A DNA stretch of 64,000 bases from Glandiceps talaboti (Eukaryota; Hemichordata; Enteropneusta; Spengelidae). Within the stretch, counting starts at the first letter, position 1, and each line of letters opens with the position of its first letter. This document shows, in pieces, positions 48,437 through 59,932 of this stretch. The stretch spans positions 13,491,003 through 13,555,002 of the forward strand of contig NC_135551.1 of assembly GCF_964340395.1 (NCBI RefSeq). Reading direction: 5' to 3'. A program made the position numbers and the translations under genes. Below the pieces are notes generated by a model. The model made no database searches and was not told the DNA's origin. It was given only the letters and a program-made list of their open reading frames with translations.

Positions 48437-51175
48437 TATGGTACACCACCCATGTTTTGTACAGACAGACTCTGCGTTGATATAGAGGTTAACCCCAGTA
48501 TAGTTCACTTAAGGTCATCAGTATTTACATGTAATATATGTGTTGAAGCTGCACGGACGTCTGTCCTTCTGGCCTGCACTATGCAATTGAACAGTGGTGT
48601 TGCAGAAATCCTGTAATATCTCCGTCTCTCAATTTACATAAAATTGTATTTTCTCAGTGTTATTGTGAAACTGGTACGCCTAAATTTGTCTGAATTATTT
48701 GTATCTGGTACATATACCTTGATTTATTAGTTCCTAGGGAGATATTTCCATGGCCTTCACCATAAATGTTCTTTCTGTTGTTTTCAATATTGTGTTACAC
48801 ATCTTTCTTCTCCAGTGGAATAAATTTCAATTCAGTTCAATTTGCTAAGTGTCGCCGCTTGAGAGCGCTCGGTAGAAGTAGCTCATAAATGTAGTCAAAG
48901 TTTGTTCATTACAGCCAATGACAGAACCGTGAAAATTTATTAAGTATAAAATGCACAACACCAGCTTTTAAAATCTTTACTTTATTATATGACACCTTGT
49001 AGGTAAAATATTTTTAAAAAGTAACAAAATAATATTTAAAAAGTGTATAAAAATAAAGAAAAAGAATACCTATCTGTAAACAAATACAAACCCCAACCTG
49101 TGATTGGATAAGTCAAAATCCAAAAAGTAGTTATAATATATTGATACCGAATCGTAGAGTTAAAATGGCAAATGACAACAAAATCATATTGTAACACTGA
49201 AATGTTGCCCTTCCTAGTGTTCTAGACCTATACGCAATGCATTGTTAAAGCAACGTCAATCGCCAAATATACAGATTTTGCTAACAAATTGTTTATCTCC
49301 AAAAAATCAGGGTGATTAATAAAGAACACCACAAATTATTAGCGTCTCAAATAGATCATTTGTTTATAATTATATGTACCCATGCATGCAAACATTGATC
49401 ATATATCAGTACCTTTGAAACCAGTTTCGAACAAACTCATCAAAAATATGGAAAATAAAGGCTTATTAATTAGAGGATGCAAGGAGGAAACAAAAACAAA
49501 AATAAACATGTATCGCGAAACAAAAACATCATACATTCAACAATACTCAAACACAACTGTGCAATCCAAATGCTTTACGACCTAAACAACAGTACAGACT
49601 CATTAGTGTAATAATATTTAACGTCATTGAAACTACATACAAATCTTTCGATTCTACCAATCAACGTGGATTGGCTCAGACGACGACACTGCAGGGACCA
49701 GTGGTTTTAGAAATAAGTGTTCTCTCAACTTGATAGCATCACAATGTCTTTGGCTAACGTTGTAAGACGCTTGGCATGCAAACTATAATGATATGTCAAT
49801 TGAAATATTGAAGTATCATGTTAAATCATCCTGAACATAAAGTTTGAACTGTATCAAGACAAATAGTAGAAATGTATGATGGCGAAGGGTGCTTAGAGAC
49901 TTCTCTAACGTCTAATATTTTACTGTCATAATAATTAGAAAGTACGACGCATAAAAATAAAAAGGTAGAAATATTCACGGCAAATATACCGTATGTTAAT
50001 CATCATTCCACATGCATTCGTAGGTTGTCTAGCGAGGTTACTTTCAAAGTGAAATTAAAGAATGGTAAAAGTACTATTACATTTTATGTTCTGTTTTTTT
50101 TTCCATGGATTTGACAAGCCACTTTTGTGGAAATCTTTATCTGACAGATGCAAAAATGGAGCCAAAGTTATACATGTACTTGGAATTCAAATAGCTCTGG
50201 TGATTTCTCCCCAGAACGTAGTCGAGTAGCATGGGTATGCAACGAAATCGTTCCAGTATTTGTACTATGTTAATTTGCATACGTCGACTTTCGTCGAAGA
50301 CGTTAAATATTGTCAATAGATTATCGGGGTTGATGTTGATTGACATTTGTCATCTATTCATGCCTACCTTCGTATTTGCATACCAATAGTTTTTCTTCCG
50401 CATGTATCGTTCGTATACGCTTAGGTGAAAACCCACTAATAAATCGCATGCCTGTACATAAAACTAATTTCCCTAGGGTATAATGTTTTTGTCACATTGG
50501 TCATAAAATACACGTACACAGTACAGTTAATATATCTACATACATTGAAGACCTCTCTTTAAAGACGATGTAATGTTGCATTGCATTGTTGGTAAATACT
50601 ATCATAGTTACTAATACATACACACAGACATCAAAAGTCTATTATTATTCCTCGTCTCTCACCAGTTTCAATACTAACTTGAACAGATCATCATAATTCA
50701 AACTAAAGGAACTACATTAATGCACCATTTCTACATCGAATATAGTTTTTCGAAAAGTGTTTTTAAATTATCAGTTTAATCATATCTATACCACTATAGA
50801 AATTGACTGTGGAAAGATATACTACCCAGAATATGAAATACATATTGCGCAAAATTCGACTTAGCTTGGTATCGTCACATTTTAAGTACCCGTCTGCTCA
50901 TTTTCAACTTTGAGTGACTTGCTATAGAAATGACGAGTGTTTTACAACATTCGATAAGTAGAAAAGTAAACTTATTTGCATTGTAACGGTGTCAACACGA
51001 CGGTATGATATCTTAGTCTAGATTCGAATAAGTCGTATCGGAAGGTCCTTTTAATGGTCAAGACATCTACAAAATATACATCACAAGTTGGAATACATTG
51101 GTTGACTTTGATAAGAAACGAATTGGTTGTATAAGACTACAATTGCCTACTATTTCCATTCACTTCGCAAGGCTT
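48437..51175. other. Duplicated intergenic flank between R6 and R7
   Basis: No gene; order of blocks matches 44795-46946. It is longer because of unique sequence at about 49600-50450 absent from the R5/R6 flank. A short open frame at 50137-50346 (minus) has no domain. The retrotransposon 3' end copy at 48680-48845 lies inside. Confidence 0.7.
48680..48845 (+). mobile_element. Retrotransposon 3' end, duplicated partner of 45370-45542
   Basis: TGGTACATATACCTTGATT, AGATATTTCCATGGCCTTCACC and the CAATT-rich end correspond to the 45.4-kb copy. Confidence 0.6.
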
Positions 51176-53901
51176 TTATAAATACCATCCACTTTTCCTT
51201 TCAAACTCTGATAATGGCCCTCCTGCTAGCTGGTCGACGACGATTTCAGATCTTTGTTCAACAGTCATGCTCACATAGTTAGCACCATTCTCATAACATG
51301 TGTCATGTACTCGAACACGATCAGGTTTTGTTTCCTCTTTGATATCTTGATATTCCCCATCTTTTCTTACAAACTTATGGTCATTCCTGGTTTCATTGTT
51401 CACATTTAGTTCAATGTCATGTATTATTGTTGATCCTCCAACTCTTGAAGATCTAATCTGTAGCCGCGTATATTTCAAAACTAACAATTCAACAACTATT
51501 GTCACCAACACACCAACCACCAACTCAACAAAAGCTGGCCCAATGTTTAAACCAATACCTACACACTGTACGCCTAAATCAGACTGGATAACCGGTTTAC
51601 ATATATGGGAAGTATCTTCTGTAATGGTCGAAACTTCAGGTGACGTCGACTGACCTCGAGACAATCGCGTTGAATACGAACTGAGTGTCTGAACAGTTAG
51701 TTTAGGATTACTTGATATTGCTGTAACAGCTACTGGCGTCTGTTATGTCAACTTGTAAACTTGCACTATCGTTACCACTACCGATGTCAATCGTCAGGAC
51801 GCATAACAATTGTATGGATTCCAGATATATGAAGAGTCCGTACGTCGAACATAAAACGGTCGTTTTCAATTATTAGTACGTCATCATAAAACCAGTTGAT
51901 AGTAGGGAGCGTTGCAGGGTTAGCGTCTCCATCACAGGTGAACCGAATAAACTCGTCCTTCTTGTCGACAGTCACATTCTTTGGGGCAAGAGTAACAATA
52001 GGTGGATACTGAATGTCAAATGGTCCAATTTGTGCAGTTTCTCTCCGACGAAAGACCAGGATGTTGTAAAGTACAGATGAATGTAGGCGTTGAACCATGA
52101 TCAGTTGGCAATGTTATAATGAATAAATGCTAGGTCAGTATTTTTAGTTTCACGTACGTGTGTACCTTCAACATAGTCTATATTGTCATCTTTTGACCAG
52201 TGTAAGCTGACATCAGGAACGCCTTGATCTGACAAACACGTTAGTTTACGCATTTCACAAGTTCTAATTATGGTTGATGTACATGTAGTACCAACATCAG
52301 CAGAATTAGTCATTGCACAGAGTGGGTGTCCTGACCTTGGAATCACATACACATTAACCGTAGCTGTCCGTGATCTTCCATCAGGTATAGGAGCACCTTC
52401 AGCAGTATCCCATATAACGGCACACTGATATCGACCACTGTCCATTGTAGCTGTAGCTGACGTGAAAGTACTTATGAGGGGTGGTTATTTAAGCAATAAC
52501 CCCCGCTGAAGGCGGGTATACACGAGATTTTGGTACAATTCGCGACATATAGCACGAGCCGAATGGCGAGTGCTATATGGAGCGAATTGTACCAAATTAG
52601 AGTGTATACCCGCCTTCGGAGGGGGTATTGCTATTATATTATATCAAAATATGTGTCTATTTCTTCTAAATGTGATTCTGTGGTTATTTATATGCCTGAA
52701 AAGGCGAATTCGCACGTACAGAAAAAGATCGTCGGTAATAGATCGTCGGGAACGAGCATATTTTGATGAGTGGATACGTTCATGTCGCCCAAACACACAC
52801 ACTGCATGAACACAAACCATACACTACATTGCATTACATTGATAAATTACTTTATTTACATCATATAATACATAACGAAAACGCGTTGAAAACTAGCAAC
52901 GAAGAAAATGGGGCAAGGGGTCAAAGAAAGTAACAATTTTGTTTGGATATTTACATAAGAACAATACAATCTTGTACACTGCTAAAAATAGATGTCACGG
53001 CGTTGAATCAGTGGACTCGGAGCGGAGAAAGCTCGAGACAGTAAATCAGAGACGCGACGTCACACAGTCTACTTTAATTTAATGGTTAACAAATTGAACA
53101 TTGACTGAACCTGAAAATGTACAGTTTTGAAATAATCCTGACGCACTTAACTGATGGTTAAAAGTTAAATTGGTGTTGCTTGATTCAACGAGAGCAGGAC
53201 GCTGAGACGGCTCGTTGCATGGGAGAACTTGTACCTTATCAGCCATGGCCAGTGATGTTGAAGCCACTGATCGATCGTTACTTTCGATCGCAAGGTCATC
53301 AGTGGAATTATTTGGACTACTGTAACCCAAACTATTGGACAGGATACCTGACATACTTTTACTCTGAGGAAGTGTTAACTTATTGGTATAAGAACGAACA
53401 CTAGCTTCATTTTTGTGTGTACTATTCATATGCTAGTTTAGGGGCCCATTTTACCACTGCCAGCCGTGGTAAAATGGGATTTTATTTTACCACAGTTATT
53501 ATCCAATCAGAATGGCGCATAGTAGCATGATATAATATAATGTACGTTATTCCTATATGTAGGTATCCTGTACCTATCATAGTCTATGGATCGGAGTTGT
53601 CCAAACTAGACTTTAGATTTCGACCTTCACTGATAACAATATCATTCTTAATCCACACTATCAATTGACCCGTTTCGATAACATTAATTAGCTTGCAATC
53701 AAGGAAAATCTGTTCAGATGTACCTGGATTAGTTCCGTGTACAAACGTCACACTCCGATCTTCGGGTTCAATCTCGAACACTTGACTACCAATGACAACA
53801 TGGCCAAAACTCATACAACATACAAGAAGTAGCACTAGTTGTTTTAACGTATAGCCTTCGTGAGGACGTGTATTGAATTCAATCGTTCTAGCTGTAGACA
53901 A
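51176..53901 (-). pseudogene. R7: decayed Ig receptor with a different tail (YxxM type) and a 1-kb insertion
   Basis: Fragments in gene order: leader and first half of Ig1 (53901-53584, ended by a five-base insertion); a 1-kb insertion; rest of Ig1 and Ig2 (52445-52101, frame lost where about eight bases over the WTP motif are deleted); start of Ig3 with one extra base before LGPF; Ig3 with a deletion before the second cysteine (to 51787); one more frameshift near 51745. The last 162-codon frame (51664-51176) is open and holds the stalk, a membrane helix (FVELVVGVLVTIVVELLVLKY) and a tail with GEYQDI, TCYENG and NYVSM. It lacks KNVEGL-YADL and YAQV, so it belongs to another tail class; Y-V-S-M fits the PI3-kinase YxxM motif. 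The ATCCGGG element is missing upstream. Clearly non-functional as a full receptor. Confidence 0.88.
52488..53538. mobile_element. About 1-kb insertion in R7, hairpins at both ends and an unidentified ORF inside
   Basis: R7 is interrupted relative to R5 and R6 between GTGGTTATTT and GTTATTCCTATATG; GTTATT at both edges may be the target duplication. The left end holds an inverted repeat at 52492-52632 (AGCAATAACCCCCGC... and its complement). The right end has a hairpin CCATTTTACCAC/GTGGTAAAATGG near 53448-53477 and CCAATCAGAATGGCGC. Between them a minus-strand frame (53429-53079, 116 codons) ends LFQNCTFSGSVNVQF, followed about 230 bp later by AATAAA (near 52853), so it may be a 3' exon of an unrelated gene carried in. 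I cannot assign its family. Confidence 0.65.
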
Positions 53902-54832
53902 CTATGCTAATCACGTCATAATGGTGCACCATCCATGTTCCTGTATTGAAAGAGTCTGAGTCTGAGGTAGACCTTTGCAGAGTTAACTAAATACGCTGTT
54001 CATTTTAACAGGTCATAGTATTTACATGTAAATATACGAGTGTCCGGTGAAACTGTACTAACATATACACTCTGTTCGCCTTACTCTTCTAAGATAGCAA
54101 GCACGTTACGACATGGTGTCACAATTAATTTGTCATGTATGCAAACCTGTTGACTGGATTTCCAATAATCAATTCTGGAAATGACAGGAAATGGTCGATT
54201 TTTATCTCAGAATAGTTATTGTGTTGTTTGCTATATGTCTTATAATTATATCCACATACGCCTTGCGGAAAAAAATGTGTGACTTAAAAGGGGAACGCCA
54301 TTCCAGGAAATGAGGAAATTGGTATTCCGAAACTGTTGGTTCTGGAGGGGAGTCGTTCCATGGTATCACTTAACACAAATTTCAGGCGATTGCCAAGAGA
54401 TCAAAATGAGTGAAATTAAAATTTATAGCTCGTGAATGTTAAAACCGTCATTTTGATTTATTTCTTTATAAGGTTGCTCTTTTAACGGTGTGTCAATAGA
54501 ACAGCTTGAAATCTCGCGAGACTGCGAAATATCGCGTGATTACGTAAAAAAAGTTCATCAGAATTCCCAGTCGTCGTATTTCATTTGTGAATGAATTAAT
54601 GAATGAACGAATGAATGAATCAATCAATCAATCAATCAATCAATCATGTCATGAAAAAGACAATGTATATTATGTAATTGATTTAAGAAAATAAATATAA
54701 AACTAAGGAGGAAATACTATATCTGCTGCCATCATATACAAGTATGTGTAGTCCTTAAGTTGGCACAAGGTGAGATTAGAGCTTAATTTGCCTCGGCTTA
54801 AAACATATAATGAAATAAAACTCTAATAGACC
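53902..54832. other. Intergenic upstream of R7
   Basis: The first 100 bp align with sequence about 170-250 bp upstream of R5 and R6 (TGGTGCACCATCCATGTT), showing that the segment holding the promoter element is deleted in R7. Contains (GAAT)n/(CAAT)n at 54590-54645. No gene. Confidence 0.55.
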
Positions 54833-55271
54833 ACAGGGGCTGCGAGCATGTATTTGATTAATCGATCGATTTATTGATTGATTTATTATTTGGTTGAATG
54901 ATTGATCGATTGAATGATAATTTTTTGTGGTGCAATATAATTTATTTTGGGTGTGGTATTGATCAACTCACTCGTTGAGTTTTGTGGTGATATCAAACTT
55001 TTTTTCTTCTCTTTCCTTATCTACTTTTCTCTCTTTCAGCTGTATGCAATTCTCTCTTTATTGACTAAATAAATACACCTTGTCCGTTCTTCTCCTCTTA
55101 TATAAATTAAAACACCCTTAATCTCACAATTGGCGAGAGATCACTTACATTAACAGTTTGCTTTATCTCTCATCTTATGGGGGAGTATCACACTGGACAA
55201 ACAGTCGATCATGCATAAACAAGTACTTGTCGATCGATCGATTAATCAATTACATGCTCGCTGCCCCTGTG
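54833..55271. mobile_element. hAT-like non-autonomous element, TIR CAGGGGC(T/A)GCGAGCATG
   Basis: About 40-bp inverted termini: left 54833-54872 (CACAGGGGCTGCGAGCATGT), right 55231-55271 as its complement with few mismatches, including TTGATTAATCGATCGAT. The CAGGGG start resembles hAT termini. The expected 8-bp target duplication is not clear, so the class is tentative. The interior is AT-rich and non-coding, with an imperfect palindrome around ATCAACTCACTCGTTGAG. Confidence 0.55.
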
Positions 55272-55569
55272 ATTACACTTGATGTACAATGATATAAATG
55301 TTGATGCATACCTTGCATACCGAATGGTTTTATGGGTCGTCTCCCAGTGTTTTTAGTGTCTTGAAATGTATAAACATTATCTAACCCCGATTTAAAACAT
55401 GATAATGACACTGCATTTGTACTGATACAACGAAGTTCATACACGTATATGTTTGTATAAAACTAATTTCTATTGCACATAACAAATTATCATATTTCAC
55501 AATCGCATTATGTATTTTAGATTTAAAAAAAAGATCAAAGCTATAACATAATTCTAGTACTGGTTTATG

Positions 55570-56784
55570 TTATGTATTGGCAGTTGGGTTTATATTTGCA
55601 GGATATAGCCATCTGCAAATTGATCTTTGTTTCTCCATGAGTAAGCGTTGCCATCGTTCTTGCATCAAATCTTGCAAGTTTGTGCCATGACCATGAATAG
55701 TGAATATATAGTGAACAGGACATGGTGTCCCCACTGTTTCCTTCAAATTTTCACTATTCTTATGGTCAAAGCGATGATCAGATGTTAAATGTATGTCAAG
55801 TTTCTGCAAGCATAAGCCGACAAAGACATCCTCCCAGTCAATATATCGTATAAGTGGTGAGATACGTGTAACGTTTTCAGCAACATCTTTTGAAAGTACG
55901 TAACTTGCTCCCTGTAGATAATCCGGGTATTTCTCTAACGGATAAACGTCTTTGGATGTGTACCATTTATCTGTATTTTTTCTTGCAACTGGCGCGTTCT
56001 TCATAACCAAACCAAATGCTGTACCAAGAACAGGTTGAAATACTAACTTTCGAACTAGAGACAAATAGTTCACGAAAACATCATCATCCGTTTTCATAAT
56101 GAATGACGCACTGGAACAAAATGTACCGGCCCATTTCAATCCCAACAAAGTCTTCAACGTCAAGTTCAAATAATCTTCGTTGAAGTCGAACGATATTATA
56201 TCATTATACTTGCGATATTCTCGTAACGATGTCCACATATCGTTTGAATTACTTTTACCCAGTATAAACACGGTAACAATCCTTTTATCATCAACCTGCT
56301 TAACACTTGCCCACGTTGATCTCACAATTTCTCGCCGTTTGATATGATCATGTGTCGTTGTCACTAACGTGACGAGAAAAACATCAACGTCTTTACAGAT
56401 GTCACGTGGATTCATGATATAGTTAAAGTTGTTAACATTGATGTGTCCTTGTGTGTCATTATGAGTAACCAGTTCGATGGCAGTTTTTAGCTTTGACTTT
56501 GGTGGCGCTGTTGAAATGATATGTGTAAAGTTGTTAACATTAATGTGGTCTGATGTGTCTTTATGAGTGACCAGTTCGATGGTAGGTTTTAGCTTTGAAT
56601 TTGGTGGCGCTGTTGAAATGGTCCAGTTGCGGTGGTAGAATACTTGGAAAAGTGACAAATTAAGTGCGAACAGGAATATCAGCAACCAGATGACATATTC
56701 TCTTGTTCTGAAGAAGCGGGTGTAGAGACCAGGGTATGCCGACTTGTCGAGATGATGTCTTGCTCTGGCCATGACGTATCCCAT
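55570..56784 (-). CDS. Beta-1,3-galactosyltransferase-like protein (GT31), stem duplicated
   Basis: Intact 404-codon frame. Type II layout: cytosolic about 1-29, signal anchor about 30-50, stem, GT31 catalytic domain. Motifs: RREIVRSTWAS (150-160), FIMKTDDDVFVN with DDD at 233-235, YLQGASYVLS, WEDVFVGLCLQKL (317-328 region). The stem consists of a direct 34-residue duplication (56-89 and 90-123). Upstream of the ATG, CATTTCTTGACAG followed by GTATATTTG looks like a 3' splice site, so a 5' untranslated exon is likely. Paralog of 20880-22109, with near-identical catalytic stretches but different anchor and stem. Expected to be a Golgi enzyme extending glycans by a beta-1,3-linked sugar; substrate unknown. 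It lies next to R7, but no functional link to the receptors can be shown. Confidence 0.92.
   Translation of the reverse strand: MGYVMARARHHLDKSAYPGLYTRFFRTREYVIWLLIFLFALNLSLFQVFYHRNWTISTAPPNSKLKPTIELVTHKDTSDHINVNNFTHIISTAPPKSKLKTAIELVTHNDTQGHINVNNFNYIMNPRDICKDVDVFLVTLVTTTHDHIKRREIVRSTWASVKQVDDKRIVTVFILGKSNSNDMWTSLREYRKYNDIISFDFNEDYLNLTLKTLLGLKWAGTFCSSASFIMKTDDDVFVNYLSLVRKLVFQPVLGTAFGLVMKNAPVARKNTDKWYTSKDVYPLEKYPDYLQGASYVLSKDVAENVTRISPLIRYIDWEDVFVGLCLQKLDIHLTSDHRFDHKNSENLKETVGTPCPVHYIFTIHGHGTNLQDLMQERWQRLLMEKQRSICRWLYPANINPTANT
56416..56619 (-). repeat. In-frame tandem duplication (2 x 102 bp) inside the glycosyltransferase stem
   Basis: Units 56619-56518 and 56517-56416 encode STAPPNSKLKPTIELVTHKD... 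and STAPPKSKLKTAIELVTHND..., then HINVNNF in both. The period is 102 bp, a multiple of three, so the frame is kept. The 20.9-kb paralog lacks this segment. Confidence 0.9.
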
Positions 56785-56959
56785 GGAAAAAAGTCTTCAA
56801 ATATACCTGTCAAGAAATGCAAGAATAACAGACCAATTTATTTAGACTGTGGATAATAGTTTTTAAACCATTTATGGAAATACATAGAATGATTTTTTTC
56901 CTTAGATAGTCAATACTTTCCTTATAACTATATTTTTCATATTTGAATAAAATGTTCTT

Positions 56960-57330
56960 CATGGGGACCAAACAAAGGTGGGAGTCTTAATGACAAATGT
57001 AATTACAGACCAAAATCTGTCTCTTACACTCTTAGCATGACCTTAGAACGGCACGTCCACAAAATATTTTTCACATTTCTTACGGAAAATAACCTACTCC
57101 ATCAGACACAAGCGGGTTTTCGTGGCGAAACACCCTTCAACCGACTGGGTCAACATATGGACGAACAACATGGACAAATGCGAATGGAACTGTTTTCCTT
57201 GACCTGAGGAAGGCATTTGACATGATTGACCTGGACTTACAAGTTATGAATGTACATGTGTAATAACAATACTGTTGACTGGTTTACTGCTAATTATTAC
57301 CTCTTTAAAAGACCAGATTTAAACTGTGCT
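56960..57330 (+). mobile_element. Non-LTR reverse-transcriptase fragment (N-terminal RT motifs)
   Basis: One frame reads NYRPKSVSYTLSMTLERHVH, then ENNLLHQTQAGFR; after a frameshift, NGTVFLDLRKAFDMIDLDL follows. These are the RT-domain opening (NYRP...S), the QxGFR motif and motif A (D-L-x-K-A-F-D) of CR1/Jockey-type elements. The YADD motif is not seen, so it is a short decayed fragment. It lies on the strand opposite to host genes, just upstream of the glycosyltransferase start. Confidence 0.8.
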
Positions 57331-57540
57331 TTCCGAGTAGTCTTGTAATTTCATGATTTATGCGAAACATTTAGCTCTATATCTGAGATTTGTCAAGTCC
57401 CATCACAGGAAAGCTTGTCATCCTCGAAATTCAAAACCCTCATAACATTACTATTACGCATCAGAACATTGCATACTTCATGGTAATCATCGTAACAGTT
57501 TAACAACTTGAATACAGTAAAGTGATACGGTATTATTGCC

Positions 57541-58010
57541 CTACTTCGTCCTTAGGTAAAGTGTATACATTCCTGTTTGTACCGAGATTGACAGACGCAC
57601 CATCTGCTCCAAAGCCAATACGTTTCTGCTCTCAACTGTCATCAACTTTGTCACAATAGTTTTTGTTGCACTAACACCATAATAGGCATGTGCGTGTTGA
57701 ACTTCCTTCTGTCCCTCTAAATTCACCACGAGTTTACAAGTCGGTTTGTCTACTCGTTGCATGTAGACTATTTCCAACTCCTGCACTGCTCTATCAATTT
57801 CGCCGTCAATTAAAATAGAAACATATTTAGCTTCGTTTCTGATATCGTTAGCGAAGTCATTCCTGATTCGTCCAGCAATTGTTCCGACCATCTCTGGACA
57901 TTTGTGAGTGTTATCATAGGTTGGATTTAATACCATGCCATTTTTTCTGAGCAGTAGCAGTAACTCGGAAATAGTGAAAATGGCAGTTCTTGTTTGGCGA
58001 TCAGATAGGC
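57541..58010 (-). pseudogene. hAT-family transposase-like remnant
   Basis: A 131-codon frame (57936-57541) contains AKYVSILIDGEIDRAVQEL, EIVYMQRVDK and HAHAYYG, matching the start of the RNase-H-like core of hAT transposases of the ZNF862-like type, in which the first catalytic Asp lies in [LI]-[LI]-D-G-x-[TI]-D. Upstream, in another frame, AYLIAKQELPFSLFPS (58010-57960) is the AxxIAKxxxPF motif preceding that core. The frameshift between them and the lack of downstream catalytic and dimerisation regions show a broken copy. It could also derive from a domesticated hAT gene. Confidence 0.7.
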
Positions 58011-58894
58011 AATATTTATCTTTATTTTCATATCTGCTATTTTGTTATCACCCTTGAAGTACTAGTTATACCAAGGGCTTTCATAAAGGAACTGGCCGCC
58101 GCTGGTTTCGCTAAATATATGTCTTTGAATTCGCTCGAACGTGTGTCACCAAAATCGAGTGTTCCATGATTAAAAGTTTGTTTGTTTGTTTTTCAACTAA
58201 TTTTCCCCGTTCCAAAGCGAAATCAGACTTCTCTTTCGATAATTTACAGTTATCGACACCATACTCTGTAAATAGTGCTATCTATTAGGTACTTGGTGTC
58301 TTCTCCCTGGTATGGATGTTCATCCACTCAATTTGTTCAAGCCATCGTACCAATTTTACATCTTTAGATCTTTTCCAGATTGTGACAATTGAACTTTTCA
58401 AGCCACCACATTTGAAAAGTCACCTGTTGTCGTGTTGCGATTAGCGGGTTGTGCATCATTTCCATTACTCGTACCTGGCTTACTAGCTGGAGAAAAGAAA
58501 TGACGATGTCGTTTACTCACACTGGAACCGGTGGTAGTGGTGGTTTATAGGGTAGGAGATACTCAGTCAAACTGTCATGATTTGAGGAGAGACATTGATC
58601 TAAAATCTTTAAAATCACCAATGTCTAGGGGCAAACGAGATTAGCCAATGGAAAACAAGAAAAGGGCACATTGTGTCAAAATCCAACAACAACCTATCAA
58701 ATGTGTGTACACTGCTCATGTGAATGGTCGTTCACTGTTATCTAATGCCAGGAAGTATCAATCAAAACTAACGTCAACAATTTTGTCTGTCTTCGTATGT
58801 TTTGATACATGGATGGGTCAGAGTGTGTCAGTCAGGATATTTCGTCTACACTGCGACGATGAAGTTGAAGCTTAAATAGTAAATATACTGTCAA
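58011..58894. other. Intergenic; possibly more hAT-derived sequence
   Basis: No intact gene. A minus-strand frame near 58275-58390 (IWKRSKDVKLVRWLEQIEW) may belong to the same decayed transposase gene, but I could not match it to a motif. Confidence 0.35.
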
Positions 58895-59849
58895 AAACCA
58901 TTAGTTATGCAAATTAATCATGTAAGCTTATAAGTTACATCAGCAAGCTTTAGATGACGCATGTACGTCTTTACCGTAAATGTATGTCCTAAAATATCTG
59001 AAATTTAAAGTTTCCATTTGTAAAGATATTGCCCAATTATCGAAATGATTACTTATGAAAATTACACATCACAATTACAAACTACATTAGCAACTACATT
59101 AAACGAGCGTGATTTGTTATGGTTGACGAATGTATAAAGTTAAAATGAAATTTGAAGTTTGCATTCTTAAGATATAGTCTAATTACCGAAAATGTTTAAT
59201 TATGCAAATTACCCATTCAAATTAAAAACTATACCAACAGGATTTAGAGAATGTGTGCTTTCTCATTGTTGATGTATGTGCTAAATTATATTGAATTTGA
59301 AAGGTTCATTCCAAAGATATAGCTTAATTGCTGAAGATCATTACTAATATTCAAATTACTCATTAAAAGTAAAAGCTACGTCAAGAAACCGCAGGTTCAC
59401 ATTTTTATGGTTGACATATGTACCAAATAACATGAAATTTGAAGTTTACATTCTTCAGATAAAGCCTAAGTACCGAAAATCATTAATCATGCAAATTACT
59501 CATCAAAACTGAAAAAAATATGCTAACAGACGTTATTGGACAAGTGTGCTTTGTTACGGTTGCTGTGTGTCAAAAATAATTTGAAGAGTGCATTCTTAAG
59601 ATACAGCTTAATTATTGAAAATCATTAATTATTCAAATTACTCATTAAAAGTAAAATTTGTATCAACAAACTTCATGGGACTGGTGCGTACTATTATTGT
59701 TGATATATGTGCCACATTATATGAAATTTAAAGAATGTATTCTTAAGATACAGCCTAATTACAGAAACTAATCAATTATGCAAATATTTCATTAAAACTA
59801 AACTACATCAACATATTTTATAGGACATGTGCGATTTTGTTATGGTTCA

Positions 59850-59932
<83 letters not shown>

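Noticed and set aside
42380-56784. Functional operon-like coupling of receptors and glycosyltransferases
   Set aside because: Same strand, but kilobases apart with separate promoters likely; proximity alone does not support a joint pathway.
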